Assembly (NCBI GenBank): GCA_964628285.1
Contig: CAZVNP010000053.1
Location: forward strand, 1-22,554
DNA from: JAPLDP01 sp964628285
GTDB lineage: Bacteria > Bacteroidota > Bacteroidia > Bacteroidales > JAGONC01
Length of the DNA: 22,554 nt
Direction: 5' to 3'
Part shown: piece after piece, positions 1-8,541 of the stretch
How the letters are laid out: every line of letters begins with the position of its first letter
Numbering within the stretch: the first letter of the stretch is position 1
Notes under the pieces: generated by a model
Databases searched by the model: none
What the model was told of the DNA's origin: nothing
The model's input: the letters and a program-made list of their open reading frames with translations, nothing else
Position numbers and translations under genes: made by a program

Positions 1-131
1 GGTGTCATGATGTTTCATAGGGCAATCGTTTTAAGATTTAAACAGCTAAGATAATAACATTGGGGGGAAAGTCAATATATCCTGTCGGCAATCATCCAAT
101 ACGGGATTCTGTAAATCTTGCTGCAACCTCA
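1..131. other. Intergenic end of the window, no gene seen
   Basis: This stretch lies downstream of the beta-helix/esterase gene, which reads leftward and stops at 132-134. It is AT-rich with one run of six G. I see no hairpin followed by a T-run that would be a convincing terminator for that gene. An ATG on the minus strand at 18-16 could begin a further leftward gene, but only six codons are in the window, so nothing can be said. Confidence 0.4.
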
Positions 132-2786
132 CTACCTTATCAGCATAAGCTTGCCTGATGCCATCCGTTCCCCTGCCTGAAGCCTGTAGTAATAGATGCC
201 GGCGGTCAGATGACCTGCATGCCAGACAAAGGTCTGCCTGCCCTGTGAGCACATCTCTTTCATGTCATCGACCACCTCCCCGAGATGGTTGAATATCGTG
301 ATCTCCACCATGCCGGGTACTGTCAGCGTGTATTCCAGCGTAACTGTGCTTGTGAAGGGATTCGGGTAGGTTTTCAACGGAAGAGAGGGTTCTTTGTATT
401 CGGGGACTGCGGATATAAAATCGGATAATTTGTACCGGCTGAAAAATTGCCACATCTCCACACCGGCATCGATATCCATATTACGGTTGCCTTCCCCTTC
501 TTCCGTCCATTCCGCTCCGGGCCACTGGTGGCCTCCGTTTAAAACCTTGTACAAAACCACGCTGCAGCTTTTGTCATCATTCATAAAAGTAGTTTTTTCA
601 ACGGTGCTGCCGTCATCGGGATCAAGGTCAGGGAGATCCTCCGTCCCAAAAACCTGGCAGCCGTTATGTGCATTCCAGAAATTTACGGTCTCCACAGCCT
701 GGCTGTATGGCTCCTCCACATCGGCGGTGCCGTGGATCACTAGCACCGGCATGTGGCGGGGGATGTCACAACCGCTTGAGATGTTCTCCCCGATGCCGCC
801 GCCTTCGGTGGCGACTGCCGTGATGCGGTGACCCAGCTCACAGGCCAGTGTGGTGCTCATGAAGCCTCCCAGCGAATGACCGCAGGCGTATATCCGGTTA
901 AGGTCGGCATTGTACTTGCCATGCAGATCGTCGATCATGGCATTGATAAACCCGACATCATTGATTGTATCGTCAAGGAAGGCGTTCCATCGGCCGTTAA
1001 CCGCGTCGGGATAAACAACGATGAAACCCATGGTGTCGGCCACAGCATTCATCCCTGTCCAGTCCATCTGGTATTGTGCGTCCCTGCCTTCCCCATGCAG
1101 GTTGATCACCACCGGCAGGCTCGGCGACCTGTAAAAGGCTGCCGGAAAGTAAACCATGTAATATCTTATGAGATCGTCGAATGTAAGGCTCTCCTCCTTG
1201 GCAAATAAAAGTTCGTAGGCACCGACGTCGAAATAGCCGTCCTGTGGCCGGGGTATTCTCCTGATATCATGCTGCGGGGCGTAAAAAGTATTTCCGAAGA
1301 CCGTGACGCTTTCCCCGCCGGTGTTCACACAGGGGCTTCCCGTCGCCAGGATGCATCCCTTTTCAAGCTTCGGATCCTCCCTGAAGTTAAAGTCTCCTAC
1401 CCACTCACCATTGATCGAATCGGTCGAGACATCACAATAATACATGGCCATGTCGGCCAGCCCGACGGTGATCTCATCGGCCGCGAGGTCCTGCCAGAAA
1501 AGATTGTTCATAAGAATCAGGCTGGTCTGCATGGAATTGTAAACGCTGGCGCCCTGCATGACGGCAGCATTGCTAAGAAAGGTGTTGTTCATTATACGGA
1601 CATTCGCCGATTCATCAAGTAACCCGGCCAGGCATATGGCGCCTCCCAGATCGAGAGCATAATTGTCGTCGAAGAAATTGTTCGTGAACGAGATATTGGT
1701 GGACCGGGCATAAACTCCCCCGCCATAAAGGGCTTTATTCTTCCTGAAGGTGTTGCCGTCGATATAGACCGGATTGAGTGATTCAACCGCGCTGTCATTG
1801 TACCACACCTGCAGGCCTCCGCCCCGGCCAAGGAATTGAGCATTCTTACACTCATTCTTCTCAATTAAGTTACCGCTGATCATGGTGCCACCGTTGACGT
1901 TGTCTATGCCGATACCGCCACCGCTGGCATAGCTGAAGATCTGCTCCTCGCCCTCGCAAATATTTTTATAGATATGGTTATCGATGATGTGAGCGATGCA
2001 ATTCCATACAAACACGCCGCCTCCGATATTTTTCGTGCCCTTGCAGCGGTTGTTGTAAATTTCATTGTCCCTGATCTCCACGGTCTGGGTTTTATCATAT
2101 CCGTAACAGGCGATGCCTCCTCCCACGCAGTGGATGCCGCCATTGGTCAGGTTGGCGGTAATGATATTACCCCTGATCCTGGCGTTCATGGTCTCGATAT
2201 ATATACCCCCGCCGAAGGCGCCGTCATCCTGGACCGAATAGGCCGAGTCGCAGATAATGACATTGTCTTCGATGATCACCCAGAAATTGGTTCCGGTCTC
2301 CCAGCTGGCGGCAAAGATGCCCGCTCCCTTTGATTGCCAGGCTATCAGCTTTGAACAGGTGATGATGTTGGAGACGATCCTGGCCCCTGACTCTGAGACC
2401 AGTATGGCCCCTCCCATCCTGTGCTGGTAACCTTCGCCATGTGTCAGCGTGAAACCCTCCAGCACGGAGTTGGTATCCTCACCGGAGACAAAATGCACCA
2501 CCGAGGCGTATTCTTCGCCGGAGGCATTGCTGCCGTCGATGACGGTGTTCACGATGTGGCTTGAATCGCCATCCTCCAGGAACTGACTGGCCACCGTTAT
2601 CTTTTTCCCCAAAAAATAGATATTTTCTTTGTAGAGGCCTTCATCAACAAGGACTGTGTCACCGTCAGCGGCGGCATTGATACCGCCCTGAATGGTCAGA
2701 TATTGAGAAGGGACATGGATGATATTCTGACCATGAGAGATGAAAGCTGCCAACATCAAACAGGGTAAAAACCATAGCGTTTTCAT
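132..2786 (-). CDS. T9SS-secreted beta-helix protein fused to a PHB-depolymerase-like esterase
   Basis: An 884-residue exported protein. Residues 1-20 form a signal peptide (MKTLWFLPCLMLAAFISHG). Residues ~25-530 are rich in GGGI/GGGV turns and repeated IxxNxI strands, typical of a right-handed parallel beta-helix of the pectate-lyase/NosD type, ending in a PxxDIRR..DxGAYE segment common in such Bacteroidota proteins. Residues ~550-780 resemble the PHB depolymerase/feruloyl esterase family of alpha/beta hydrolases: nucleophile elbow GHSLGG (Ser638), acid HGTAD and histidine in GGHQWPG. The last ~80 residues (YPNPF...GIYYYRL...KLMLIR) are a type A T9SS sorting domain, so the protein should cross the outer membrane by T9SS and be surface-bound or released. 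The likely role is ester hydrolysis on an extracellular polymer or polysaccharide; substrate unknown. It starts 21 bp after the stop of the FG-GAP gene, so they may be co-transcribed. Its GC content looks higher than that gene's. Confidence 0.9.
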   Translation of the reverse strand: MKTLWFLPCLMLAAFISHGQNIIHVPSQYLTIQGGINAAADGDTVLVDEGLYKENIYFLGKKITVASQFLEDGDSSHIVNTVIDGSNASGEEYASVVHFVSGEDTNSVLEGFTLTHGEGYQHRMGGAILVSESGARIVSNIITCSKLIAWQSKGAGIFAASWETGTNFWVIIEDNVIICDSAYSVQDDGAFGGGIYIETMNARIRGNIITANLTNGGIHCVGGGIACYGYDKTQTVEIRDNEIYNNRCKGTKNIGGGVFVWNCIAHIIDNHIYKNICEGEEQIFSYASGGGIGIDNVNGGTMISGNLIEKNECKNAQFLGRGGGLQVWYNDSAVESLNPVYIDGNTFRKNKALYGGGVYARSTNISFTNNFFDDNYALDLGGAICLAGLLDESANVRIMNNTFLSNAAVMQGASVYNSMQTSLILMNNLFWQDLAADEITVGLADMAMYYCDVSTDSINGEWVGDFNFREDPKLEKGCILATGSPCVNTGGESVTVFGNTFYAPQHDIRRIPRPQDGYFDVGAYELLFAKEESLTFDDLIRYYMVYFPAAFYRSPSLPVVINLHGEGRDAQYQMDWTGMNAVADTMGFIVVYPDAVNGRWNAFLDDTINDVGFINAMIDDLHGKYNADLNRIYACGHSLGGFMSTTLACELGHRITAVATEGGGIGENISSGCDIPRHMPVLVIHGTADVEEPYSQAVETVNFWNAHNGCQVFGTEDLPDLDPDDGSTVEKTTFMNDDKSCSVVLYKVLNGGHQWPGAEWTEEGEGNRNMDIDAGVEMWQFFSRYKLSDFISAVPEYKEPSLPLKTYPNPFTSTVTLEYTLTVPGMVEITIFNHLGEVVDDMKEMCSQGRQTFVWHAGHLTAGIYYYRLQAGERMASGKLMLIR

Positions 2787-2807
2787 GGGTGGTTATTTTT
2801 ATCGTGC

Positions 2808-5570
2808 TTACAGATTACCCCCAATGACGATCATTTTTTGCCATCCCAGCTGTTTACCGGAAGCATCCTTTAAGGAAACGATGTAAAGACCTGCGGATAA
2901 GAATGAAACATCAACCGGTTTTTCATTGGTAGTCAAGATGACGATCCGCCCCATGGTGTTAAAAATTTCCACCGTGACTGGATTCCAGGTGGAGGTAATG
3001 TATGCCTGGCCGTGAGCAGGATTGGGGCATATGATGATCTCATCGCTTTCTTTTTTGCGAACATCCACTGATAGCGACGAACGTGAATGGCAACCTGACC
3101 TGGTTTTGATGGCATACACTTCAATATTACCCATTCCAGGGCCTCTCCATTTTATGTCGGCCTGAGTCTGATATATTAACGATTGCAAATCCCCGTTTTC
3201 GATCCCCCAATAGTACTCAGTGTACTTCTCAGGGGTGACGGAATAGTGTTCCGTTTCTGTTTCAGCAGTCATTACCGGCCCGTTGATCACAGGCTCCGCA
3301 GGAAAAACGGTATCGGTTTCCAGAAGGAGCACAATCTTGTTGAAGCCATTATATTGGTTGGCTGCAGAATGTTGATAAATCCCCGGATCAAAGAGCCATG
3401 CGTCGAAGAACTTCAGGCTGTCGCCCCGGCAAATGACGCTGTATACCGTGTCACATGTATTCAGCAAATTTTGATACCAGAATAAAGAATATCCATACTC
3501 GTATGTACACACGATATCGGCGTCACCATCTCCATCCATATCCTGAGCTGCCGATTGTTCACTGTTCCAGAAATGAACTCTTTTTAAAATGTTTCCGGTA
3601 CCGTCATTATAATAAATATTGTTACCGCAGATAATATCAGGATCCCCGTCCAGATCTAGATCATTGACATAAAGACTTCTGATTTTTTCATAATAATCAC
3701 CCAATTGTCTTATAGGATCAAATTCATTTCCACCCCTGTTCCTGTACCATCCTAAGACATGCCTTGATTTCTCATTACAAAAATAATAAGAGGATATAAT
3801 GTCTTTCAGACCATCTCCATCGAAGTCAGTTGCAGCCCATCTTCTTTTTCCCTCCCCGGTAATAATCCGGTAAACATCAAATGCTGCATCACCTGTATTT
3901 GCCAGTAAATAGAGTGAATCATTGGAACATCCGACAATGATATCGGCAAGGCCGTCACCATCCATGTCATCCGTATAAAAATTGAAAACTGAGTCGGGGA
4001 CGATCACTGTTTTATTGTGGTTGAAGCCGGCTTCAGTATTTGAATACCAATACAATGAACCGCCGTCATGGTCATCATCCGAGGATATCAAGAGATCCTG
4101 AAATCCGTTGCCATCAAGGTCCGTCGTGGCTGCCTTACGAAAATCCCCAAAAGAATAATCGATGAAAACCGGATTCTCAAATTCATTGGCACCTCTGTTC
4201 CTTAACCAAAATATCAAATCATGACCGACGCCTATGATATCTTTTAAACCGTCATTATTGATATCGGCAAGGATAACCCTTTCGGTACTGACATCCGATA
4301 TTTTCTCAGGAACATTGAATAATCCATTGGCCCCGTTTTCAATCAGATAAATACCCTCATTACAATATTCAAAAGTGAAAACAATATCATTGTCACCGTC
4401 CTGATCCATATCATCGATTGAAAAATAAATCCCAATATTGCCAAAATCACTGATTGTTTGTTTTACGCGAAAAACGCCTGATCCTGTATTTTCATATACG
4501 ACTATTTGATTGTTGTAATAATTGTCGGCAATGATATCCTTATCACCGTCATTGTCAATATCAATCGGTAAGCATGATTCGAAAAAGGCCGGGTACATGC
4601 CGCAAATGACATTCGGACCTTCAAATGTTTGGTCGCCTTTGTTTCTGTACCACGCCAGAAGGTTATTCTGACTGGAATTAAACACCAAGTCAATATATCC
4701 ATCACCATTTATATCATCTGCAGCTTTTATTTCGCCAACTACCGGACTGACAATTAAATGATATGTACTAAAAAAATTGCTTCCATCATTTGTAAACCAC
4801 ATTGGTTTTTTCCAATTTCCCACTATATCATAATCACCATCCTGATCCAAATCGACTATTAAAAAGTTATACACTGTATTAGTTTGCTTTATGAATGGCA
4901 GTTTGGTGAACCCTCCCTTTCCGTCATTTTTATACCAGTAATAATTATAATATTCCCCATTTATTATTAAATCATTAGTCCCATTCTTGTCAAAATCGAT
5001 AAGATAAAGTGAGCTGACGGTGGCACGTGAATCAGGTTCATCAATATGAATCGTTCTTTTTGGGATATGACTTTTAAAAGAGATTCCCTCATTTTTAAAC
5101 CAGTAAAGAGTATCATGAAAAATGGGACCGACTACTATATCTTTTCTATTGTCAGAATCAAGATCGCCGGTGGCAACATGTCGGAATTCCATTTTATTGT
5201 CAAAAAAAATGTACTCTACAAAATTCCCATAACCGTCATTGATATAAATAGACAGTTGTAGGCCCGCCACAACGATATCCATATCACCGTCATTATCCAT
5301 ATCATCAATGGTCGCCTCATAAATCCAGTTATCGGTTTCAATTATGTGTTGAGTGGTGAATGCACCTTTCTCATTTTCATACCATACCATTTTGCCGCCA
5401 TATCCAAACAGAATATCATCATCGGCATCATTATCCAGATCACCGGATAATATAAACTGAATATCATGCAGTTCCCTGATTATTTCATGTCTTGAGTCAA
5501 AATCGGTCTGGGCGGAAAGCCTGATAATCGATAATAAGATACATAGAAAAAGCAGATTTGGTCTTTTCAT
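2808..5570 (-). CDS. T9SS-secreted FG-GAP/VCBS repeat protein
   Basis: A 920-residue exported protein. It has a signal peptide (residues 1-21, ending LSAQ) followed to about residue 700 by a dozen or more FG-GAP/VCBS-type repeats. Each carries a DxDxDGxxDI calcium-binding-like loop and a WYxNxG strand (for example DIDNDGDKDI, DMDGDGLADI, DLDLDGDPDI), so a beta-propeller fold that binds calcium is expected. A short Ig/PKD-like segment lies around residues 735-815. The C-terminus (CPNPAHGQAYI...GLYIVSLKD...KMIVIGG) is a type A T9SS sorting domain. Such proteins are extracellular and usually adhesive or structural; no catalytic domain is visible. Visibly more AT-rich than the neighbouring esterase gene. 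The start is supported by the signal peptide directly after the ATG. Confidence 0.9.
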   Translation of the reverse strand: MKRPNLLFLCILLSIIRLSAQTDFDSRHEIIRELHDIQFILSGDLDNDADDDILFGYGGKMVWYENEKGAFTTQHIIETDNWIYEATIDDMDNDGDMDIVVAGLQLSIYINDGYGNFVEYIFFDNKMEFRHVATGDLDSDNRKDIVVGPIFHDTLYWFKNEGISFKSHIPKRTIHIDEPDSRATVSSLYLIDFDKNGTNDLIINGEYYNYYWYKNDGKGGFTKLPFIKQTNTVYNFLIVDLDQDGDYDIVGNWKKPMWFTNDGSNFFSTYHLIVSPVVGEIKAADDINGDGYIDLVFNSSQNNLLAWYRNKGDQTFEGPNVICGMYPAFFESCLPIDIDNDGDKDIIADNYYNNQIVVYENTGSGVFRVKQTISDFGNIGIYFSIDDMDQDGDNDIVFTFEYCNEGIYLIENGANGLFNVPEKISDVSTERVILADINNDGLKDIIGVGHDLIFWLRNRGANEFENPVFIDYSFGDFRKAATTDLDGNGFQDLLISSDDDHDGGSLYWYSNTEAGFNHNKTVIVPDSVFNFYTDDMDGDGLADIIVGCSNDSLYLLANTGDAAFDVYRIITGEGKRRWAATDFDGDGLKDIISSYYFCNEKSRHVLGWYRNRGGNEFDPIRQLGDYYEKIRSLYVNDLDLDGDPDIICGNNIYYNDGTGNILKRVHFWNSEQSAAQDMDGDGDADIVCTYEYGYSLFWYQNLLNTCDTVYSVICRGDSLKFFDAWLFDPGIYQHSAANQYNGFNKIVLLLETDTVFPAEPVINGPVMTAETETEHYSVTPEKYTEYYWGIENGDLQSLIYQTQADIKWRGPGMGNIEVYAIKTRSGCHSRSSLSVDVRKKESDEIIICPNPAHGQAYITSTWNPVTVEIFNTMGRIVILTTNEKPVDVSFLSAGLYIVSLKDASGKQLGWQKMIVIGGNL

Positions 5571-5649
5571 AACCTGAAGCCGATTATTGTCCGAAAGAAT
5601 GGTAAATATAGTAAATTTTTTAATAGATATCCATTTAAAAAATCAGTGA

Positions 5650-5716
5650 TCATCCCTGACGGCAGTCGGGCGGGCGTATAATCCGTGTTATCAATGTTCT
5701 AACAGGTATTCAATAG
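5650..5716. repeat. Dispersed intergenic repeat, degenerate copy D
   Basis: The order CTGACGGCAGTCGGGCGGGC, then ATAATCCGTGTTATC, then TGTTCTAACAGG..AATAGAACA, matches in sequence and order the parts of the better-preserved copy at 21241-21506 (CTGACGTCGTTCAGCCGGGCGGGG, ATCCGTGTTCTATCAGG..AATAGAACA). I regard it as a decayed or rearranged member of that family. Similarity was judged by eye. Confidence 0.45.
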
Positions 5717-5769
5717 AACAGTAGAGTAGAGCGGCAGGGATTTTAGCCCTGCCGCTCTACTCTACTGTT
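5717..5769. repeat. Perfect 23-bp inverted repeat with 7-base loop
   Basis: The left arm, 5717-5739, begins AACAGTAGAGTAGAGCGGCA and is exactly complementary to the right arm, 5747-5769, ending CTCTACTCTACTGTT; the loop is ATTTTAG. No T-run follows on either strand, so this is not a standard intrinsic terminator, although so stable a hairpin between leftward transcription units could still stop transcription or protect a 3' end. It abuts the degenerate repeat copy D, and a mobile palindromic unit is equally possible. Confidence 0.8.
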
Positions 5770-5797
5770 ATCAAGTTAAAATTTAAGGTCTGAAAAG

Positions 5798-6127
5798 TTA
5801 TTTATCCGGTGTTACTTGATTTATCAAATTGTCCTGATTATAATGCTGAATAAGAATTAAATTTCCTTGTGGGTCGTATATTTCAAATTTTCCTTCCTTA
5901 TTACCATGGTTGTAATATCCGATAGCCCAGATACTTCCATTTTCGTGGAATGATTTATAGCAACCATGCAGTTTACCATCCTCATACACCTCTATTGCAG
6001 CAATTTTTCCGCTGTTATAATATTCTTTCCATAAACCGGTTTTTAATCTGTTATTATCGAATTGTCCTTCAATCACTAAAACACCGTCCCGTGAATATTC
6101 TTTATGTTCTGTCATTTGAAAAAGCAT
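5798..6127 (-). CDS. Small MORN-repeat protein (YwqK-like)
   Basis: A 109-residue soluble protein with four or so MORN-type repeats (GLWKEYYNSGKI, GCYKSFHENGSI, GKFEIYDPQGNL and a first degenerate one), the arrangement seen in proteins annotated as toxin-antitoxin YwqK-family antitoxins or MORN repeat variants. There is no signal peptide and no partner toxin nearby, so the antitoxin name should not be read as function. The likely role is protein or membrane binding. Translation could also begin at the internal ATG at 6115 (MTEHK). It lies 93 bp after the stop of the FMN protein gene on the same strand, so read-through from the redox operon is possible, but a weak own promoter may exist. Confidence 0.7.
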   Translation of the reverse strand: MLFQMTEHKEYSRDGVLVIEGQFDNNRLKTGLWKEYYNSGKIAAIEVYEDGKLHGCYKSFHENGSIWAIGYYNHGNKEGKFEIYDPQGNLILIQHYNQDNLINQVTPDK

Positions 6128-6187
6128 CTGAGGATCAATTTTTTCAGGGAAACAGCTGAACTATCAATAAACGGGTTCTGCTTAGAG

Positions 6188-6195
6188 CAAACTTA
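6188..6195 (-). promoter_or_regulatory. Possible -7 box (TAAGTTTG) for the MORN gene
   Basis: TAAGTTTG on the minus strand matches the Bacteroidota -7 consensus TAnnTTTG and lies about 60 bp before the start codon. I see no clear TTTG -33 partner (GTTTC lies too close), so this is weak. Confidence 0.25.
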
Positions 6196-6220
6196 GAAAC
6201 GTCATTAAGATAAGGATATG

Positions 6221-7804
6221 TCAGCTTTCGAGTATATTCTGAGCTTCTTCTTTATCAAGGTCCATGATATAAGGAATTTCACTTATATCGCTTGCTTCGC
6301 GGGTAATAGCTGCAATATCATTTCTTGATATATATTGCATGGCAAATTTTCTGGTGCCCGCCATTAACTGACGTAATCCCTGGGCGAGGCGTTCATAATA
6401 AGTATATAAGCCGATAGCTCCCGGGGGAATCTTTTCAAATTCTTCATTCCCAAGTTTGTGTCTGAGTTCGGTGGCCGTCACAAAAACTTCGTCAATCGAA
6501 TTGCCAAATCGTTCGACATAAACAGGTGTTTGGTGGTTGATAATGGCATTGCCTATGGTTTTGCCGACCATTGCAGCAGCAATTGGCGCGCGTGCCATGC
6601 CGATAAGTTTAACAAAAGGAGCCCCTAAGGCAAGTCCTTTGAATATCTGGTCTTCTAAAGTAAAACCACCTGCTATGGCGATCGCAGGTATGTATTCCCC
6701 TTTATCGCTTAACTGTTTTGTATATTTATATAATAGTGAATGTAATTCTACCGGAGGCACTCCCCATTCATTCATCATTCTCCACGGGCTCATGCCTGTT
6801 CCGCCACCCGCTCCGTCCACTGTCAGAAGGTCAATTTTATATTTTGAAGAGAATTTCAAAGCTCTTGCCAGGTCAGCCGGACGATATGCACCTGTTTTCA
6901 GGAAGATATATTTAGCCCCCGCTTTTCGTAGCTCTTCCACTCTTTGTGCAAAAGATAATTCGGTGACCATGCCCACACGTGAATGCCGTTCGAATTCTTT
7001 GAAACTGCCATTTTCAAAGGCCCTGATAACAACAGGATTCATGGGATTTGGCAAAACAATATAACCGCGTTCATATAACATTTGTGCTTTTTTGAGATTT
7101 TTTATTTTCACCTCCCCTCCGATATTTTTTGCACCTTGTCCCCACTTCATTTCAACACATTGTACACCGAGTTCTTTTATTGCATATTCATGATTACCGA
7201 GCCGGGTATCTTCAACATTTGCCTGTACTATAATAGCGCCATAACCATCTTGCCGGTGATCCATGAAAAGCTTCACTCTGCGTTTTAAATCAACCGTATC
7301 AACTACTTTACCGTTCGTAATCACCGCCCCCGGGTCCATGCCTACAACATTTTCTCCGATGGTGAGACCGGTACCGGCCAATGCCGAACCAATAGCCAAT
7401 CCTTCCCAGTTGTTTTTGGCAATATCCGTCGAGCCGATGCCGGGTATCATAAAAGGCAGTTTGAATTTTAAACCATTATCATGTCCAAAAGTGACTTCAA
7501 GATTAACGGCCGGGAAAATTGCCTTATCACTGTCAGCCTCAATACCATATGCGCCAACTATGCCGCCCATGATATTGAAATGGGAATAATCAACAGGGTA
7601 TAATTTTTCAGCTGCCGTTGTGATAATCCCAAAGGGTTGGGGATATAATACTTCATGGCCGCGATAAGAAGATTTTCCGATTTCACACATACCGATGCAG
7701 CCATCGATGCATGTTACGCACATACCGCTGGTAGGCACAACAGAACCTTCGGTTCTGTTTTTGGTCAGGGTTGCCGCTGTGGCATTAATTTTTGTCAGGC
7801 TCAT
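6221..7804 (-). CDS. GltB-type FMN-binding protein (glutamate synthase family), no glutaminase domain
   Basis: A 527-residue protein of the FMN-binding glutamate synthase family. Residues ~100-440 are the (beta/alpha)8 FMN domain of GltB: GQGAKNIGGE, TVDGAGGGTGMSPW (about residue 335) and AGGFTLEDQIFKGLALGA (about 377-394). It has no N-terminal class II glutaminase domain. The cysteine triad that binds the 3Fe-4S cluster of classical GltB after the FMN barrel is absent: only C(X) in ELGVQC is left outside the N-terminus. Instead the N-terminus has C29-x2-C32-x3-C36-x3-C40, a likely Fe-S or metal site. It is the last gene of the redox operon, 43 bp after the ferredoxin subunit, with a strong AGGAG ribosome site (unusual here). 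With the GltD module encoded two genes upstream it could form a glutamate-synthase-like pair, but without a glutaminase the substrate may be ammonia or not glutamate at all. Confidence 0.85.
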   Translation of the reverse strand: MSLTKINATAATLTKNRTEGSVVPTSGMCVTCIDGCIGMCEIGKSSYRGHEVLYPQPFGIITTAAEKLYPVDYSHFNIMGGIVGAYGIEADSDKAIFPAVNLEVTFGHDNGLKFKLPFMIPGIGSTDIAKNNWEGLAIGSALAGTGLTIGENVVGMDPGAVITNGKVVDTVDLKRRVKLFMDHRQDGYGAIIVQANVEDTRLGNHEYAIKELGVQCVEMKWGQGAKNIGGEVKIKNLKKAQMLYERGYIVLPNPMNPVVIRAFENGSFKEFERHSRVGMVTELSFAQRVEELRKAGAKYIFLKTGAYRPADLARALKFSSKYKIDLLTVDGAGGGTGMSPWRMMNEWGVPPVELHSLLYKYTKQLSDKGEYIPAIAIAGGFTLEDQIFKGLALGAPFVKLIGMARAPIAAAMVGKTIGNAIINHQTPVYVERFGNSIDEVFVTATELRHKLGNEEFEKIPPGAIGLYTYYERLAQGLRQLMAGTRKFAMQYISRNDIAAITREASDISEIPYIMDLDKEEAQNILES

Positions 7805-7847
7805 TTTACATTCTCCTATTTGATTTTTATTTAATGGTTATTTATTT

Positions 7848-8525
7848 TTAACTTTTAGAAACGCAGGTGCCACAATCACCTTTCAATCCCATCCAGCAAT
7901 TGAAATTGTCATTTAATGTCGTACAGGTCGGCTGGATGGAATTTTCACATCGTCCGCACAGGATGGTTTCGGGATGTGGACCTTCGCATCGTACCATGCA
8001 GGCCGGGCATATATACATGCATGCTCCGCATCTGCGGCATTCTTCCGAGGTTTTATCAAACGGTGTATTGATCTTCAGTTTATTGCCTCTATTGACGAAT
8101 CCTATAGCCCCTGCCATCATTTGTTCCTGGCATATCCTGACACATAACCCGCAATAAATGCACTTTTCCCATCTGGGTGTAAAACGGACTTGCTGCAGAC
8201 CCATCCTTGCTGCCATGTCCTGAAGTATCTTAGACGTGGGACATTGAGCAATAAGCAACTCCAGCACCATCTTCCTCGCATTTAACACCCTCTGTGTCGA
8301 GGTTTTAATGATCATGTTCTCTTCAACAGGGTAAGTACAGGATGTAACTAATTTTGATGTTTTACCGGTGAACAATTCAACGAGGCATAACCGGCATCCT
8401 CCCCATGGAGAAAGACCTTCATGATAACACAGCGTTGGAATTTCCAATCCAATAAATCTTGCCGATTCAAGAATGGTATAGCCTTCAGGTGCGTCAAAAT
8501 TTATCCCGTCAATAGTAATTTTCAT
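7848..8525 (-). CDS. NuoG/HydA-N-like ferredoxin subunit with Cys-rich tail
   Basis: A 225-residue soluble electron-transfer subunit. Residues 1-75 are a plant-type 2Fe-2S domain (C33, C44, C47, C63). The His-Cys3 segment that follows in NuoG and HydA is degenerate: only AQC95PTS remains, so that cluster is probably lost. Two 4Fe-4S motifs follow: C122-x2-C-x2-C-x3-C132 and C163-x2-C-x2-C-x3-C173. The last 50 residues carry eight more cysteines (C176, C180, C190, C193, C201, C210, C218, C221), including CGRC and CGTC, which could hold another cluster or zinc. There is no hydrogenase H-cluster or molybdopterin domain. It lies 16 bp after the NuoF-GltD gene and presumably passes electrons between the NADH/FMN site and a partner such as ferredoxin or the FMN protein encoded next. 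This resembles HoxU and the small subunits of bifurcating transhydrogenases. Confidence 0.88.
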   Translation of the reverse strand: MKITIDGINFDAPEGYTILESARFIGLEIPTLCYHEGLSPWGGCRLCLVELFTGKTSKLVTSCTYPVEENMIIKTSTQRVLNARKMVLELLIAQCPTSKILQDMAARMGLQQVRFTPRWEKCIYCGLCVRICQEQMMAGAIGFVNRGNKLKINTPFDKTSEECRRCGACMYICPACMVRCEGPHPETILCGRCENSIQPTCTTLNDNFNCWMGLKGDCGTCVSKS

Positions 8526-8541
8526 GCCAGCAGTTATATTA

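Larger units (their letters stand above)
5571..5797. other. Intergenic region with repeat remnant and long palindrome
   Basis: This 227-bp stretch separates the MORN gene from the T9SS genes, all leftward. Nearest the FG-GAP gene it is AT-rich and should hold that gene's promoter; a TATATTTA at about 5609-5616 (minus) resembles a weak -7 box without a good -33 partner. It then contains a degenerate copy of the window's dispersed repeat (about 5650-5716) and a perfect inverted repeat (5717-5769), listed separately. Confidence 0.5.

Noticed and set aside
1..18. ATG on the minus strand at 18-16 as start of a further leftward gene
   Set aside because: Only six codons are inside the window and there is no ribosome site; cannot be supported.
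394..2333. Long plus-strand open frames opposite the esterase gene
   Set aside because: They lie antisense to a protein with clear domains and have no recognisable motifs; shadow frames caused by its codon composition.
5798..6127. MORN protein as antitoxin of a toxin-antitoxin pair
   Set aside because: No toxin-like gene is adjacent; the family name alone does not show that role.
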